Below, piece by piece: positions 37,601-49,600 of a DNA stretch of 64,000 nt. A program made the translations under genes and the position numbers. Source of the stretch: Brachypodius melanocephalos. Lineage: Eukaryota > Chordata > Aves > Passeriformes > Pycnonotidae. The stretch is taken from positions 732,546-796,545 of the forward strand of contig VZSR01002145.1 of the NCBI GenBank assembly GCA_013398615.1, written 5' to 3'. Below the pieces are notes generated by a model, which was given only the letters and a program-made list of their open reading frames with translations, searched no databases and was not told the DNA's origin. How positions within the stretch are numbered: position 1 is the stretch's first letter; each line of letters starts with the position of its first letter.

Positions 37601-40600
37601 CCCCGGGGCAAGGCTGTGTCCCACCACCAGGGCCATTCTTCTGTCTCTGGTAACGATCAAAGTGTTGCCTGTGAGTGTTACACACTCTGCTTGATGCAAA
37701 TGGAAACGCTACAGAGAGTGACCAAAAGTAACGCTGTTCATTTTATGTTTGCTCTTGAACAGATGTGTTTGTTGCCTATAAAAGTAACAAATTGTGTTTG
37801 TGTGTGTGTAAATATGAAAAAATGAGAGAAGTGATGTTCCTGGTGTGTGACCAGGTGGAGGGAAGACAGGGATACACCTGCCTGGGGTAAGGGGATCTCT
37901 CCTTACACAACAAGGAAGCAACACAAGATCTGTGTATTTAATTTTGCAGTTCACCCATAACATAAAATTATTCTCCATTCTGAGCTTAATCCTGTTTGGT
38001 CAGTTTGAACTAGAAATCATCTTAGTCATAAACTACAGCTCAGGTAGGATTGTTGTTTGGGTATGGTAGAAGTCACCTGGGCGATTCCCTGTAGCATACT
38101 TTGAAAAGGAAAGGAAAAGCAAACCCAGCAAAGCTTTGCTTTTTAACATTTCAGCTATTTTGAGCAGAACAGGCAGAGCCAGCACAGCGACACTGCAGCG
38201 TCCCTGTCCCTGCCCAGGGTGCAGCTCCCAGCTCTGCCCCGGGCACACTGAGCCCAGTGTTCATTGTGACCTTCCAGACCAGATGTGCTTTTCTTAAAAT
38301 CAGTGGGCTCGTGGGGTGAAGGGCTGCTCTTGAAACCACGAGGGCAGAGGAACTGATCTTTAAAGAGATGGTTTTCTTTTTAGTTCAACCCTTTGTGTCT
38401 GGGTATTGACAGGGTCTCGGTACCCAGCAAGATCTGCAGTGCAGGAACAACAGAGCCAAGTAGTGACTGTCACTGTTAATTCCTTAGAGTCTGACTGTGA
38501 ATAACCTTTAACATGATGAAAAATACAGTTTATCAGCTTTCCTAATTCAGTTGGAGATACTGTTTCTACAGTTTGCTATTTTTTAATTACTCAAACTTCT
38601 GTAGAAATACTTTTGCATGTAATTTTCTACAAAGTGTAAGAAACTTTGAAGTACAACTTAAAATAGAAGGAAAATGTGTACTTACCTTGCCAAGATGTAG
38701 TCAACAGAACATGGATGTTTCAGATATTTAGTCCTTTGACAGTAAGATCTCTTTGTGCATATATTTGCTCCTAGGATGCAAACAAGCATCAGCGTACAGC
38801 AGGGAGATTTGGCAGTGCTGGTGTTTTTTAGGCAAACCCGTAACTGCAATGACATGTGGCTCTAAGTGGAGAACTAAAACCACAGTGATGACACATTTCC
38901 TTTGGGTAACAGCTATACCATGACACCTTGGGGGAAAAACACCAACTTGCCCAACTTAGCTCTCAGAACCACAGGAGGTAATGGGGGAAAAAAAAATCTC
39001 TTGTGCAGATGAATGTTCTGTGTTCTGTCTCCTGGGCTATCCTGCACTCAGGTGCTATTGAGACAAGTGTCCCAAAACCCTTAAAGCTACACCTGTGCTC
39101 AGAGCATTTATCAGCTCTTCTGTAGCCTGTTGTTTGCCTTAGAAAAGTTGAGTTAATGACAGCTCAGAACAGTGACAGGTATTTAAAAATACCTTACATT
39201 TTCACGTGCTGCTGGATGGAGTAACTAGAGAAGCTCTGGACCCTCTGAAGAAGTTGGGGTGTGAATGTTTGCTTTTTCTTAAGAATCCTGAGATAATTAT
39301 ATTTTTCCACAAACAAAAATAGATATAATTTGAATCTCTAAGGCTGTTACAAAGGTAGAGGCACTTGGGGGTTGTGGGGAACTTCAGGATGAAGCCGAGT
39401 TCAATCCAAGCTCCCTCATCCTGGGCACTACACGTGGCTGGAGTGTGAGGCAGTGCCTGTGGCCGGTGTGGTGTCCCTGCTGTCACAAGGGCCAGTCTGG
39501 CTGGTGGACAGGACTGAGAGTGCTCTTGGTGTGCCTGGGTCCCCAGGGCTTTGTGCTGTGGGCCTCAAACATGACCCAGCCATGTCTGTCCTGTCTTACA
39601 GGTTCAAGACTGGTCAGATCAACGGGGATTTGCTGATCTACCACGTGCTGCTGACCCTGAAGCCATACTATGCAAAGCCATATGAAATCGTGGTGGACCT
39701 CACACACGCTGGCCCCAGTAATCGCTTTAAAACAGACTTTCTTTCTAAATGGTTTGTAGTTTTTCCAGGCTTTGCTTATGAAAATGTCGCAGCAGTTTTT
39801 ATTTATAACTGTAACTCTTGGGTCAGAGAATACACCAAATACCATGAAAGGCTCTTGACAGGTTTGAAAGGGAGCAAAAGGCTTGTTTTCATAGACTCTC
39901 CAGGGAAGCTGGCAGAGCACATCGAACACGACCAGCAGAAACTCCCAGCAGCTACCTTGGCTTTGGAGGAGGACTTGAAAGTGTTTCACAATGCTCTCAA
40001 ACTGGCTCATAAAGACACCAAAGTTTCTATTAAAGTAAGTGCTTTGAATGCTGTTCCTAGTGATCTGTTAGATTTGTATAAGGGTTGGAATATGATTTTA
40101 CTGTCTCTTAATTCTCCTCCCTTGTCTCGAGGAGAAATCACAACTTTCTAATATGCCGCATTAGGAAGTATAAAATATCATACGTTTATCTTTCCTGAAA
40201 GTAGAAGTGTGAGGCTTTTCTGTCCGATTGCCAAGAGGTGCTGAAGCAATTTTCTGTCCCCAAGGTTGGCTCGACAGCGGTGCAGGTGACGTCGGCCGAG
40301 CGCACGCGGGTGCTGGGCCAGACCGTGTTCCTCAATGACATCTACTACGCCTCTGAGATCGAGGAGATCTGCCTGGTGGATGAGAACCAGTTCACCCTGA
40401 CCATTGCCAACCAGGGCACCCCGCTCACCTTCATGCACCAGGAGTGTGAGGCCATCGTCAGGTCCATCATCCACATCCGCACGCGCTGGGAGCTGTCCCA
40501 GCCCGACTCCATCCCCCAGCACACCAAGATCCGGCCCAAGGACGTGCCCGGGACGCTGCTCAACATCGCCCTGCTCAACCTGGGCAGCTCCGACCCCAGC

Positions 40601-43600
40601 CTGCGGTACTGAGCTCTGCCACTGCTGCACTCTGCCCTCAGGGGAGCCTTCCCACGCCTGCTTCACTCTCAGAAATCCTCTCTGGAGCTGAACTATTCTT
40701 CTTTCACCACAGCTCCATGAAATGCAATTTTTAATACATAAAGATTGAGTTTCTGTGAGTGAAGAAGGGCACACACTGTCAGAGGAAGTGAAGGCATGGA
40801 GGAAGCTTAATTTCTCTTTATAAGAAGTAGTTCTGCTTTGCACTCTGTGTTTATTGGGTACATATGATTGCCATGGTGTTGAGCTCCTTGTTTAAGAACG
40901 TGGGAGCTGTACCCCTTAGAGCAGCTTGTGGTTTGTGTCACAACAGGCTCCCCCAGGCTAGCTGCTGACCAGGGGCACCCCTGGGCTCTGGGCAGGCTCT
41001 CTCCCAGCAGCTCAGGTACACCTGGAGTGATTTAGAATTTCCCAGAACTCCAAGCTGACAAGTCCAAAGCCCTTCAAACATACTCCGTAACCTTATCAGA
41101 AATTGTTCAGAGCAAGTGGAGGAATAATTTCTTCTTTCTCCAAGGAAATTCTTTTTTTCTCCAAATTGTAACCAGTCTAGGGGAAAAAAATCAGGATTTA
41201 GATGTAATTTCTACTACAGCAGCATTGAATTGATTTTTGCAATGTCAGTACTGTGGTGTATAACATGTATATTCAAAAGTACAAGAAAGTTCTTACAAAT
41301 CACATTGTTTGCTTTATTACAGGTCTGCTGCCTATAACCTTCTATGTGCCTTAACCTGTACCTTTAATTTAAAGATCGAGGGCCAGTTACTGGAAACTTC
41401 AGGTCTGTGTATTCCTGCCAACAACACACTATTTATTGTATCTATCAGTAAGACTCTTGCAGCAAACGAGCCACACCTCACCTTGGAGTTCTTGGAGGAG
41501 TGCATTTCAGGATTTAGCAAATCCAGTAAGTAACTCCAGTGCTTGTTAGTGCCAACCATGAATTTGAAAAGATTCTAATCTCTCAAAAGATTTTAGATCT
41601 AGCTTAGTCAACTGAGTTTCCTCATTGGCTCTGTTGTTCTCTCCTTTTGCCATGCCTTTTTGAAGCTTCTCTGTTCGCCCAGTGTTCTTTGCTCAACTCG
41701 GACAGTAATTATTTTAGGCACTAAAATTGAAAAGAAAAGGGCTGAGGAAGAGTTCTTTCTGAGGAGGCCAGTGCTGGCTGTGTGTGACGAGTGGCTGTTG
41801 TTGCAGGCATTGAGCTGAAGCACCTGTGCCTGGAGTACATGACCCCCTGGCTGTCCAACCTGGTGCGCTTCTGCAAGCACAACGACGACGCCAAGCGCCA
41901 GCGCGTCACCGCCATCCTGGACAAGCTCATCACCATGACCATCAACGAGAAGCAGATGTACCCTTCCATCCAGGCCAAGATCTGGGGCAGCCTGGGACAG
42001 GTACAAGTTCTGCATCATTTAGAAACAAACACGTGTTTTCTTGCACTTCCAATCAGGTTTGTTCTTACTGGGGTCACCGTTTTATAAACAGTTATGCTTT
42101 GAAGTGGAAAATAAAAGTAGTGCGTAATTGTAGTTTCTAGTTCTGGATCACTGGTAGTAAAACCTAATGGGATTCAGCTTTATGCTTCTAAAATTTACAT
42201 GGGGATTTTTGCCAAAAGGGTAACGACTCACTAAAATGGATGCTTCAGTTTGTGATAATTGTGCTTCTTCAGCTAAAGAAATGAATGATTGCTGTTTAAA
42301 GGGTGGTTCACTGTGGAAAAGTAAAGTTAATCTGACTGGTAAGAAAGGATTCTTTTTCTGTGTCAGATAACAGATCTCCTGGATGTAGTGCTGGACAGTT
42401 TCATCAAAACCAGTGCCACGGGAGGCTTGGGCTCCATCAAAGCTGAGGTGATGGCAGACACAGCTGTAGCACTGGCTTCTGGCAATGTCAAACTGGTGTC
42501 AAGCAAAGTGAGTTCCCTCTTTGCATTCATTTCCTTTTATAGACTAATTCCAACTTATTTACTAATGTGACACTGAGATGCTTTCTGGTAACTCAGAACA
42601 GGCAACAATGCAAACCCCATGATAAAATAGGTTCCAAGCAATAGAGTAATTTCAGTGTTGATGATTTTTACTGGAATTTTGAGCTGTGCTCCCCGTTTGA
42701 GTACAACAAAATGGTTGCTGTCTTCTCAGGTGATTGGGAGGATGTGTAAAATCATTGACAAGACGTGTCTGTCCCCCACGCCCACGCTGGAGCAGCACCT
42801 GATGTGGGATGACATTGCCATTCTGGCTCGGTACATGCTGATGCTCTCCTTCAACAACTCCCTGGACGTGGCAGCACATCTCCCCTACCTCTTCCACGTG
42901 GTGACTCTGCTGGTGGCCACGGGGCCCCTTTCCCTCAGGGCTTCCACTCACGGGCTCGTCATCAACATCATTCACTCCCTTTGCACTTGTTCACAGCTTC
43001 ACTTCAGTGGTGAGCTTTTTTGGATTTTCAATGAAGCTGATTGCTCCTTAATTTGTTTAACAAATATTTGAGTTGTCTTTCTCTGCAAACTGTTCTGAGA
43101 GTTTGAAAATAGTGGGTTGTAGTTGAGCATGAATACGAATCAGAATGAGGATATGATCAACAAGAAATGAGTATGGAATTAGAAAATATCTTACTTAGAG
43201 CAGGTGCATAATGTAAATTGTTTGTATAATTGGTTTTAGAAAAAGAGAAGAAAGTACCAGTGATTTTCTGGTAAGGCAGAAGAGAAAATACATCTGTGCT
43301 AAAACTGGCTCGTGTGCATCTTGTGCAGGGTTGCATAACGTGGTAACAAAAATACCAATTACATAAGGGAATTGTGAAGTTACAGTGTTAAAACAGGTAT
43401 TTTATCTACTGTTGTATTTTAGCAGTCCTAAAATAATAGATATTAGCAATTTGGCACTTCTTAGCCCAGAAGCACAATGTAAAGCCAGGCTGAATTTTGT
43501 GCAGAAGAAAAAAATCAGAATGTATGTGGTCTTGTCTTTTTTTAAGTGTCTGAAATCTCATTTAATGTCTGTACATGTCAGCAGGGAGAGTGGGTGCACA

Positions 43601-46600
43601 CACACGCAGAGGTGTCTGTGTGTCTGTGCTCTGATGCACGGGGGTGCTGAGCCTCCTGCTCACAAAGTGGGTTTGAAGTGCACTGAAATCAACTGAAAGG
43701 TCAGAACTCTGAAGATACTCAGTGCCAGAGCAGGGCCATCATCTTCTTCTGCTTTAAGTGTCTTTCTTCATGTGAGTGCCAGAGCCAAAAGCAGAGTCTG
43801 CTGCAGTTTGAACTTCCACTTCTGTGGAAGAGAGCAGGAGCGCTCTGGGTTTCCATTTTTTGAATCACTGTGAGGAGAGCACACAGAGCCATGTCTTTAT
43901 ACAAGTTCCTCTGTGGTAGTCTCTAGAATCCATTCCTTGTGGCTGGTTCAGCAGTCAGGGCAGGAGAGCAGAGCTGCTGGCCTGGCTGGGCAGCAGCAAA
44001 GGGAGCACTGCTGGAATGGGCACAGGAACCGCTTGGCCGTAGGTGTGCCTGTGGGGAAAAATGTGGATTTGAATTTCCCTGGTGTAAATGTAATATGTGC
44101 AACTTTATTCAACAGAGGAGACCAAACAAGTTTTGAGGCTGAGCTTGACAGAGTTCTCTCTGCCCAAGTTTTATTTGCTGTTTGGGATCAGCAAAGTGAA
44201 GTCAGCGGCAGTGATCGCGTTCCGCTCCAGCTACCGCGACAGGTCCTTCTCGCCCGGCTCCTACGAGCGTGAGACCTTCGCCCTGACCTCGCTGGAGACA
44301 GTCACCGAGGCCCTGCTGGAGATCATGGAGGTGTGTGGGGACAGGGGTGACCCCTGAGGGACAGGGCCCTGCTGGAGATCATGGAGGTGTGTGGGGACGG
44401 GGGTGACCCCCCGGGGAGAGGCAGGAAGTGCAGGGGATGTGCCTCCTCCCAGCTGATTTCTGAGGGCCAAACTTCTGTACATTCCCAATTGTATAAATAC
44501 ATTTTCTCTATGTTACATCTGCTCAAACAATCCAATTCTCTTTAGGCTTGTATGAGGGATATTCCAACATGCAAATGGCTGGACCAGTGGACTGAACTAG
44601 CTCAGAAGTAAGTGGTAGACTTCAAGCCCTGAGCCCTCCCTGCCTGTGCAGCACATTCAGAGTTCTCATCTTTTTGTTACATATATCTTTTATTGTATAT
44701 ATGTTGTTTAATGCAGTGTGCTCTGTTTCTGCACAGGTTTGCATTCCAGTACAACCCCTCCCTGCAGCCAAGAGCACTGGTTGTCTTTGGCTGTATAAGT
44801 AAACGGGTGTCTCACGGACAAATCAAACAAATCATCCGAATTCTCAGCAAGGTATATGGGTCTGTCTGTTTTCCTTTGTGACTCATAAAGTTGTTATTTT
44901 TAGCTTTATCTTCCCATCAAATATAGAGCTTGGCATAATTTTAGGATAAATGTTTTTTCAAGCATATTCCTGTGGATAGAGATAGTGCTAAAGATAATCT
45001 TGCAGCTGATACCTTACAGCTGTGTTAATGACCGAAGAGTGAGAACAGCCTTGCCCTCAAGGCTAAGGGTGTGATAAAGAGTTGGAGTCTGGCTGGCTGT
45101 GCTGCGAGGACAAAGGGACAGGAGGTCGGTCAAGGGACAGATCAGGTACGAGGGACAGACGGCCGTGCAAGGGACAGGAAGCAGCGAGCTGGAACTGCAG
45201 AAAGGAGAAAGAGAGAAAGAGCCAGAGCTGTGTGGAGCTGTACATTGGAAAGATACATGAAAAAGGTATGAAAGACTCTTTAAGTAACAAAGTCCTGATA
45301 CTTGAAGCCCCCTGAAGTTTTTACTGAAGCACTATGAGTGCAGTGGCCGTCTCGACAACGACATATTCCTATATAGAACTGATTGGAAATACACTTTCTG
45401 TAGGCCAGGCTTCTGAATTTAAATTGAGTAAGTTCCATCACCGCTGTGACTTCTAGAGTATCAGTAGGTCTCAGTATTGAGTTTAAAACTCCTGTCACAG
45501 GTGGATCCAGCAGTCGGTATTTGAATAAATGAGAAATTTTCTGTTAAGGCATTTACCTTAAAGCATGCACATGATTCATAGCTTCCTTTTTCTTAAAGGA
45601 AGTGAATGATCTCATGTGTTGTAAGTCAATATAGTAAAGAGCTGATTTGTATCAGAAAACTTTGAAGCAGGTGCCCGGCTTGACAGTGGTGTTCCATCAT
45701 TCTAAAGCAGGTTATATTCCACAGCAAGTGAACAATGTACTAAATATGTGTCCTTCAAGCATTTCATTACAGTTTCATAGACAAACTTTAATTGAATAGC
45801 GTTTAAATGATAAAAGGGCTTTTCTCCAGCTCTTACAACCCCCTGCAGCCTGACTGTTAGGGTACACATTGTGCAGCAATGTATTTATTTCTGCTGTCTA
45901 AATCTCCTTTTGGAAAAGTTTTTGAGAGTTGGTTTAAAATGTGCTCAGGCTTTGTGAATAATGGAGAAAAACAGTTATTGTGCAGAGCTTTGATCTTTTT
46001 TTTACAAAGCAAAATGTAATTATGGTTGTATTTTTAATTACTCTCTTTTTTCAAAAAGGGACTTGAGAGCTGTTTAAAAGGCCCTGATAATTATAATAGC
46101 CAAGTTCTAATAGAAGCCACAGTTATAGCCCTCACGAAGCTGCAGCCTCTTCTTAACAAGGTAAATCACTGGCTTTTTGAAAAAGCAGAGAATGTATTTT
46201 GTAAATTATGATTCTGGATGTAATCTCAGAAATACAAGTTAAGTATTAAAGGATTTTGAAGTTCACACTTCACTGTGACTCATGCATGGAAGGAGCACAA
46301 TATGGGAAGTGTGGCAGATTGTGGGACCAGTGCAAAGGCTTGAGAAATGCTGGGGAATGTTCTGTTCTGCATCACAGAGAGGGACCCTGGCAGCTGGGCA
46401 GAGGCTGTGCCCATTCCCTCCACAGGGTTCCTGTGCTGCCTTCAGCTGTGTGTGCTGTGCCCTGCCTGCCAGGGCTGGGGGAATGGCCACGTGTGGGGTT
46501 TGCTCCTTCAGGGGTCACTGCCAGGCTCCTGTCTGAGAGCACACCGGGGGCACAGCAGCAACAAAGAGCCTCCTGCAGCTCCTGGTGCTGAATAAAACTT

Positions 46601-49600
46601 GTTCTGGAAAAGCTCTGCTCAAGGGAGCCAGCATGTGTTGAATGCCAGTTCCTCCTGTGTGTGGTTCTGATTTGGATGAGGAAGTGCCTGGGCAGTTCTG
46701 TGTGAGAGCTGCAGTAGAGCTGCAGTCCGTGTTCAGATGGAGAACAACAGACCCATTTCTGGTCAGGCTGGCACAGGGCAGTGTGGGTCTGACACTGTGA
46801 GCAAGGAAGGGATGTAGGTGAGGAGGAATGGCTTGGGAGGTGCAAACAAGGCTTGAAAGTAATTGCCTTTCTACTGTTCACCTGTGAAGTGCATTAACAG
46901 ATCCACGTGAGCATCTGTTCCCTTGGAATGGATGTGGCTGAGGACCTGCTCCAAGGGGAACAAACGCTCCCCTCCGTGCTGGTTCTTTCAGCTGCAGGAA
47001 CTGACTGTAAGGTGCAGTGGTGGCTCTTTCTCCCCCTGCAGGACTCCCCTATGCACAAAGCTCTGTTCTGGGTGGCCATGGCTGTGCTGCAGCTGGATGA
47101 GGTGAACCTGTACTCAGCAGGGACAGCCCTACTGGAGCAGAACCTGCACACCCTGGACAGCCTGCGTGTGTTCAACGACAAGGTGAGCCACAGCCTTTGC
47201 TCTGTCAGCAGTCACAGCTGATAGAAAGGGGAAAAAGCCCACCTTTGTCCTTGTGAACACTTGGTAAGCAGCTAAACCTGAATTTGTGTTAGAAATTGTT
47301 TCACCCGGGTGAAACCTACTGACAGAGATGTGGAGAGAAACTGTCATTACATTTCCAGTTTGAAACTGGAACAGAAATGTCCAGATGTGATCTGTGAGAA
47401 AGTGTTTGATATTTTCCTGTAGCCTCTAAAAGAACTGTTCTGTCACTTAAACAAAAAACCCAACAAACTTGAGATATCCTGAGTAACTTCCAGTGAGGTG
47501 CTCTTGTGTTTTGTTTTTGTGGGTCAGAGCCCAGAAGAAGTGTTCATGGAGATCAGGAGACCACTGGAATGGCACTGCAAGCAGATGGATCATTTCGTTG
47601 GGCTAAATTTCAACTCCAACTTCAACTTTGCACTCGTGGGACATCTCCTGAAAGGTAAGAGTGCATACTGCTCTTTGTTTGAGATGAACACTCTTACTTC
47701 AGGAATAAAAACAAGTCAAGGAATAAAGGGGCCACACTGAGCAGTGGATTTTGAGTAACTTGGATTAAGAGTAGATACAGAATTAAACACTCTTTCATTA
47801 AAGGACTTCACCAGATTTCCTTTATACGTCTCCTGTGACGATCTTTAGTGCTGCCGCTGCTGAAAGTTCTGAACTGTCCCAGGCTGCAGAGCTTCACTTG
47901 GTGGAGTCTTTTACTTCTTCCTCCAAGAATGTCCCTCCCTGTTTGCCTGTGCTCAGGCTCACTGAGTTTTTAGAAGACTAATTTGTGAGATAACAGATCT
48001 AATGTATGCACAGACATTTGAAATTATGCAGTTTTCAGGGGAGAGACAAAAAGAATTAGTCTTACATGTACCATTTCTGGTAGCACTATGCTCTCTTACC
48101 CTTGAGATGGAATGTCTGAGAACGTGCTGGACAATATTTATAAATGCTTTCAATATATTAGTGCTTCATAAATATGGATTCAAAAGTTAAATACAATCTT
48201 TTATTTCTTAGGGTACAGGCATCCTTCCCCTACCACTGTAGCAAGAACAGTGAGGATTTTGCACACACTCCTTGCTCTGGTTAACAAACACAGGAACTGT
48301 GACAAGTTCGAGGTGAACACTCAGAGCGTGGCTTACCTGGCAGGTAATGAACCAAACCTCCTTTCCAGGCTGGACTGACTGAAAAGGAGTGGGTTGTTGT
48401 GGAATTCCTTCAGGTTCAGGTTGTTAAAATTGTACCAGCACAAAGAAAACTTGTAACTGGTGGACAGGAGTGTGGGCAGGGTGGGCACATCAGGAACGCC
48501 TTTTGGGGACTGAGGGCTTTGCCAGCACAGCACATCCTCTGCAGCTTTGGGACTTCTTCAGGGAGGCTGGAAGTTTCTCGGTGTAACTACTCCAGTGTAT
48601 GCCTGACAGCATTCAAGTTTCCAGTGGTCTGGACATAGAAACTGTGACATGTGAGGGCAGATTTGTAAATCTTGTCATTGTAACTGGATGGGAAACAGAG
48701 TTCTTTTTCAATGACCTGCTTTTAATCTGTACATTTCCTGAGGTGTAACTGCAGCTCAGTGGCGTTGATGTACATTGATGTATGTAAGAAATGCAGGTGG
48801 ATGGGATATAGTTTCTGTTGTTCCTGTGTTCCTGCTGTGGAAACCTTGCCTTGTTTGCTCTGCAGCCCTGCTGACGGTGTCGGAGGAGGTGCGGAGCCGC
48901 TGCAGCCTCAAGCACAGGAAGTCTCTGCTGCTGACAGACGTGTCAATGGAAAATGTTCCCATGGATACATACCCCATCCATCACACTGACACTAGCTATA
49001 GGTTGGTTGTCTCACTTTTAGATAAGTTCCCCCCACTGCCAAGCCTGTTTTGTTTAGGGAGTGAGCTGTGCTGTGCTGAGAACTGAGCCCCACGGACAGC
49101 ACTGAGTCCATGGGCTGTGGTGGCTCCTTAGCAATTTGCTCCTTATACTGGGATCAGGAGTCACAGAGACATTTGGATGTGCAATTCGTGCAGATTTAAT
49201 TTTCAGAGCTTAACTGCTCTGGAGGCTGTTAAACCTTTTGCTAAAATCTTTCTACAAGACCTGATTTAATCTCATTTATATTTTAGAAGAACATTTTGTT
49301 TGTCCTTTTAAGAGCTCCAGGGCATGTACCTGCCTGTGCCACTGGGAAAGCTTGACACCTTGTTACAGCCTGTGTGCAGCCAGAGAGATCAGCCAGGAAA
49401 TCAACTGGAAGTGCCACGGAGAGCCTGTGTCCTCCACAGGGAGCACTTCACTCATGATCTCTTTTTAGCATTGAGATTGGAGTAGCTGATTACTAAATGT
49501 ATTTCATCTTGCCCCATAGGCTGATTTGCTTGTGTTCTTTTCACTGCTTTATTTTTTATCTCTTCAGCATCACATTCACATCAGATTGTTTGTTTTCACT

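Noticed and set aside
40178..40843. 221-codon - strand frame opposite NF1 exon 38
   Set aside because: Shadow of the GC-rich exon 38; similar shadows occur opposite exons 21, 26, 40 and 43.
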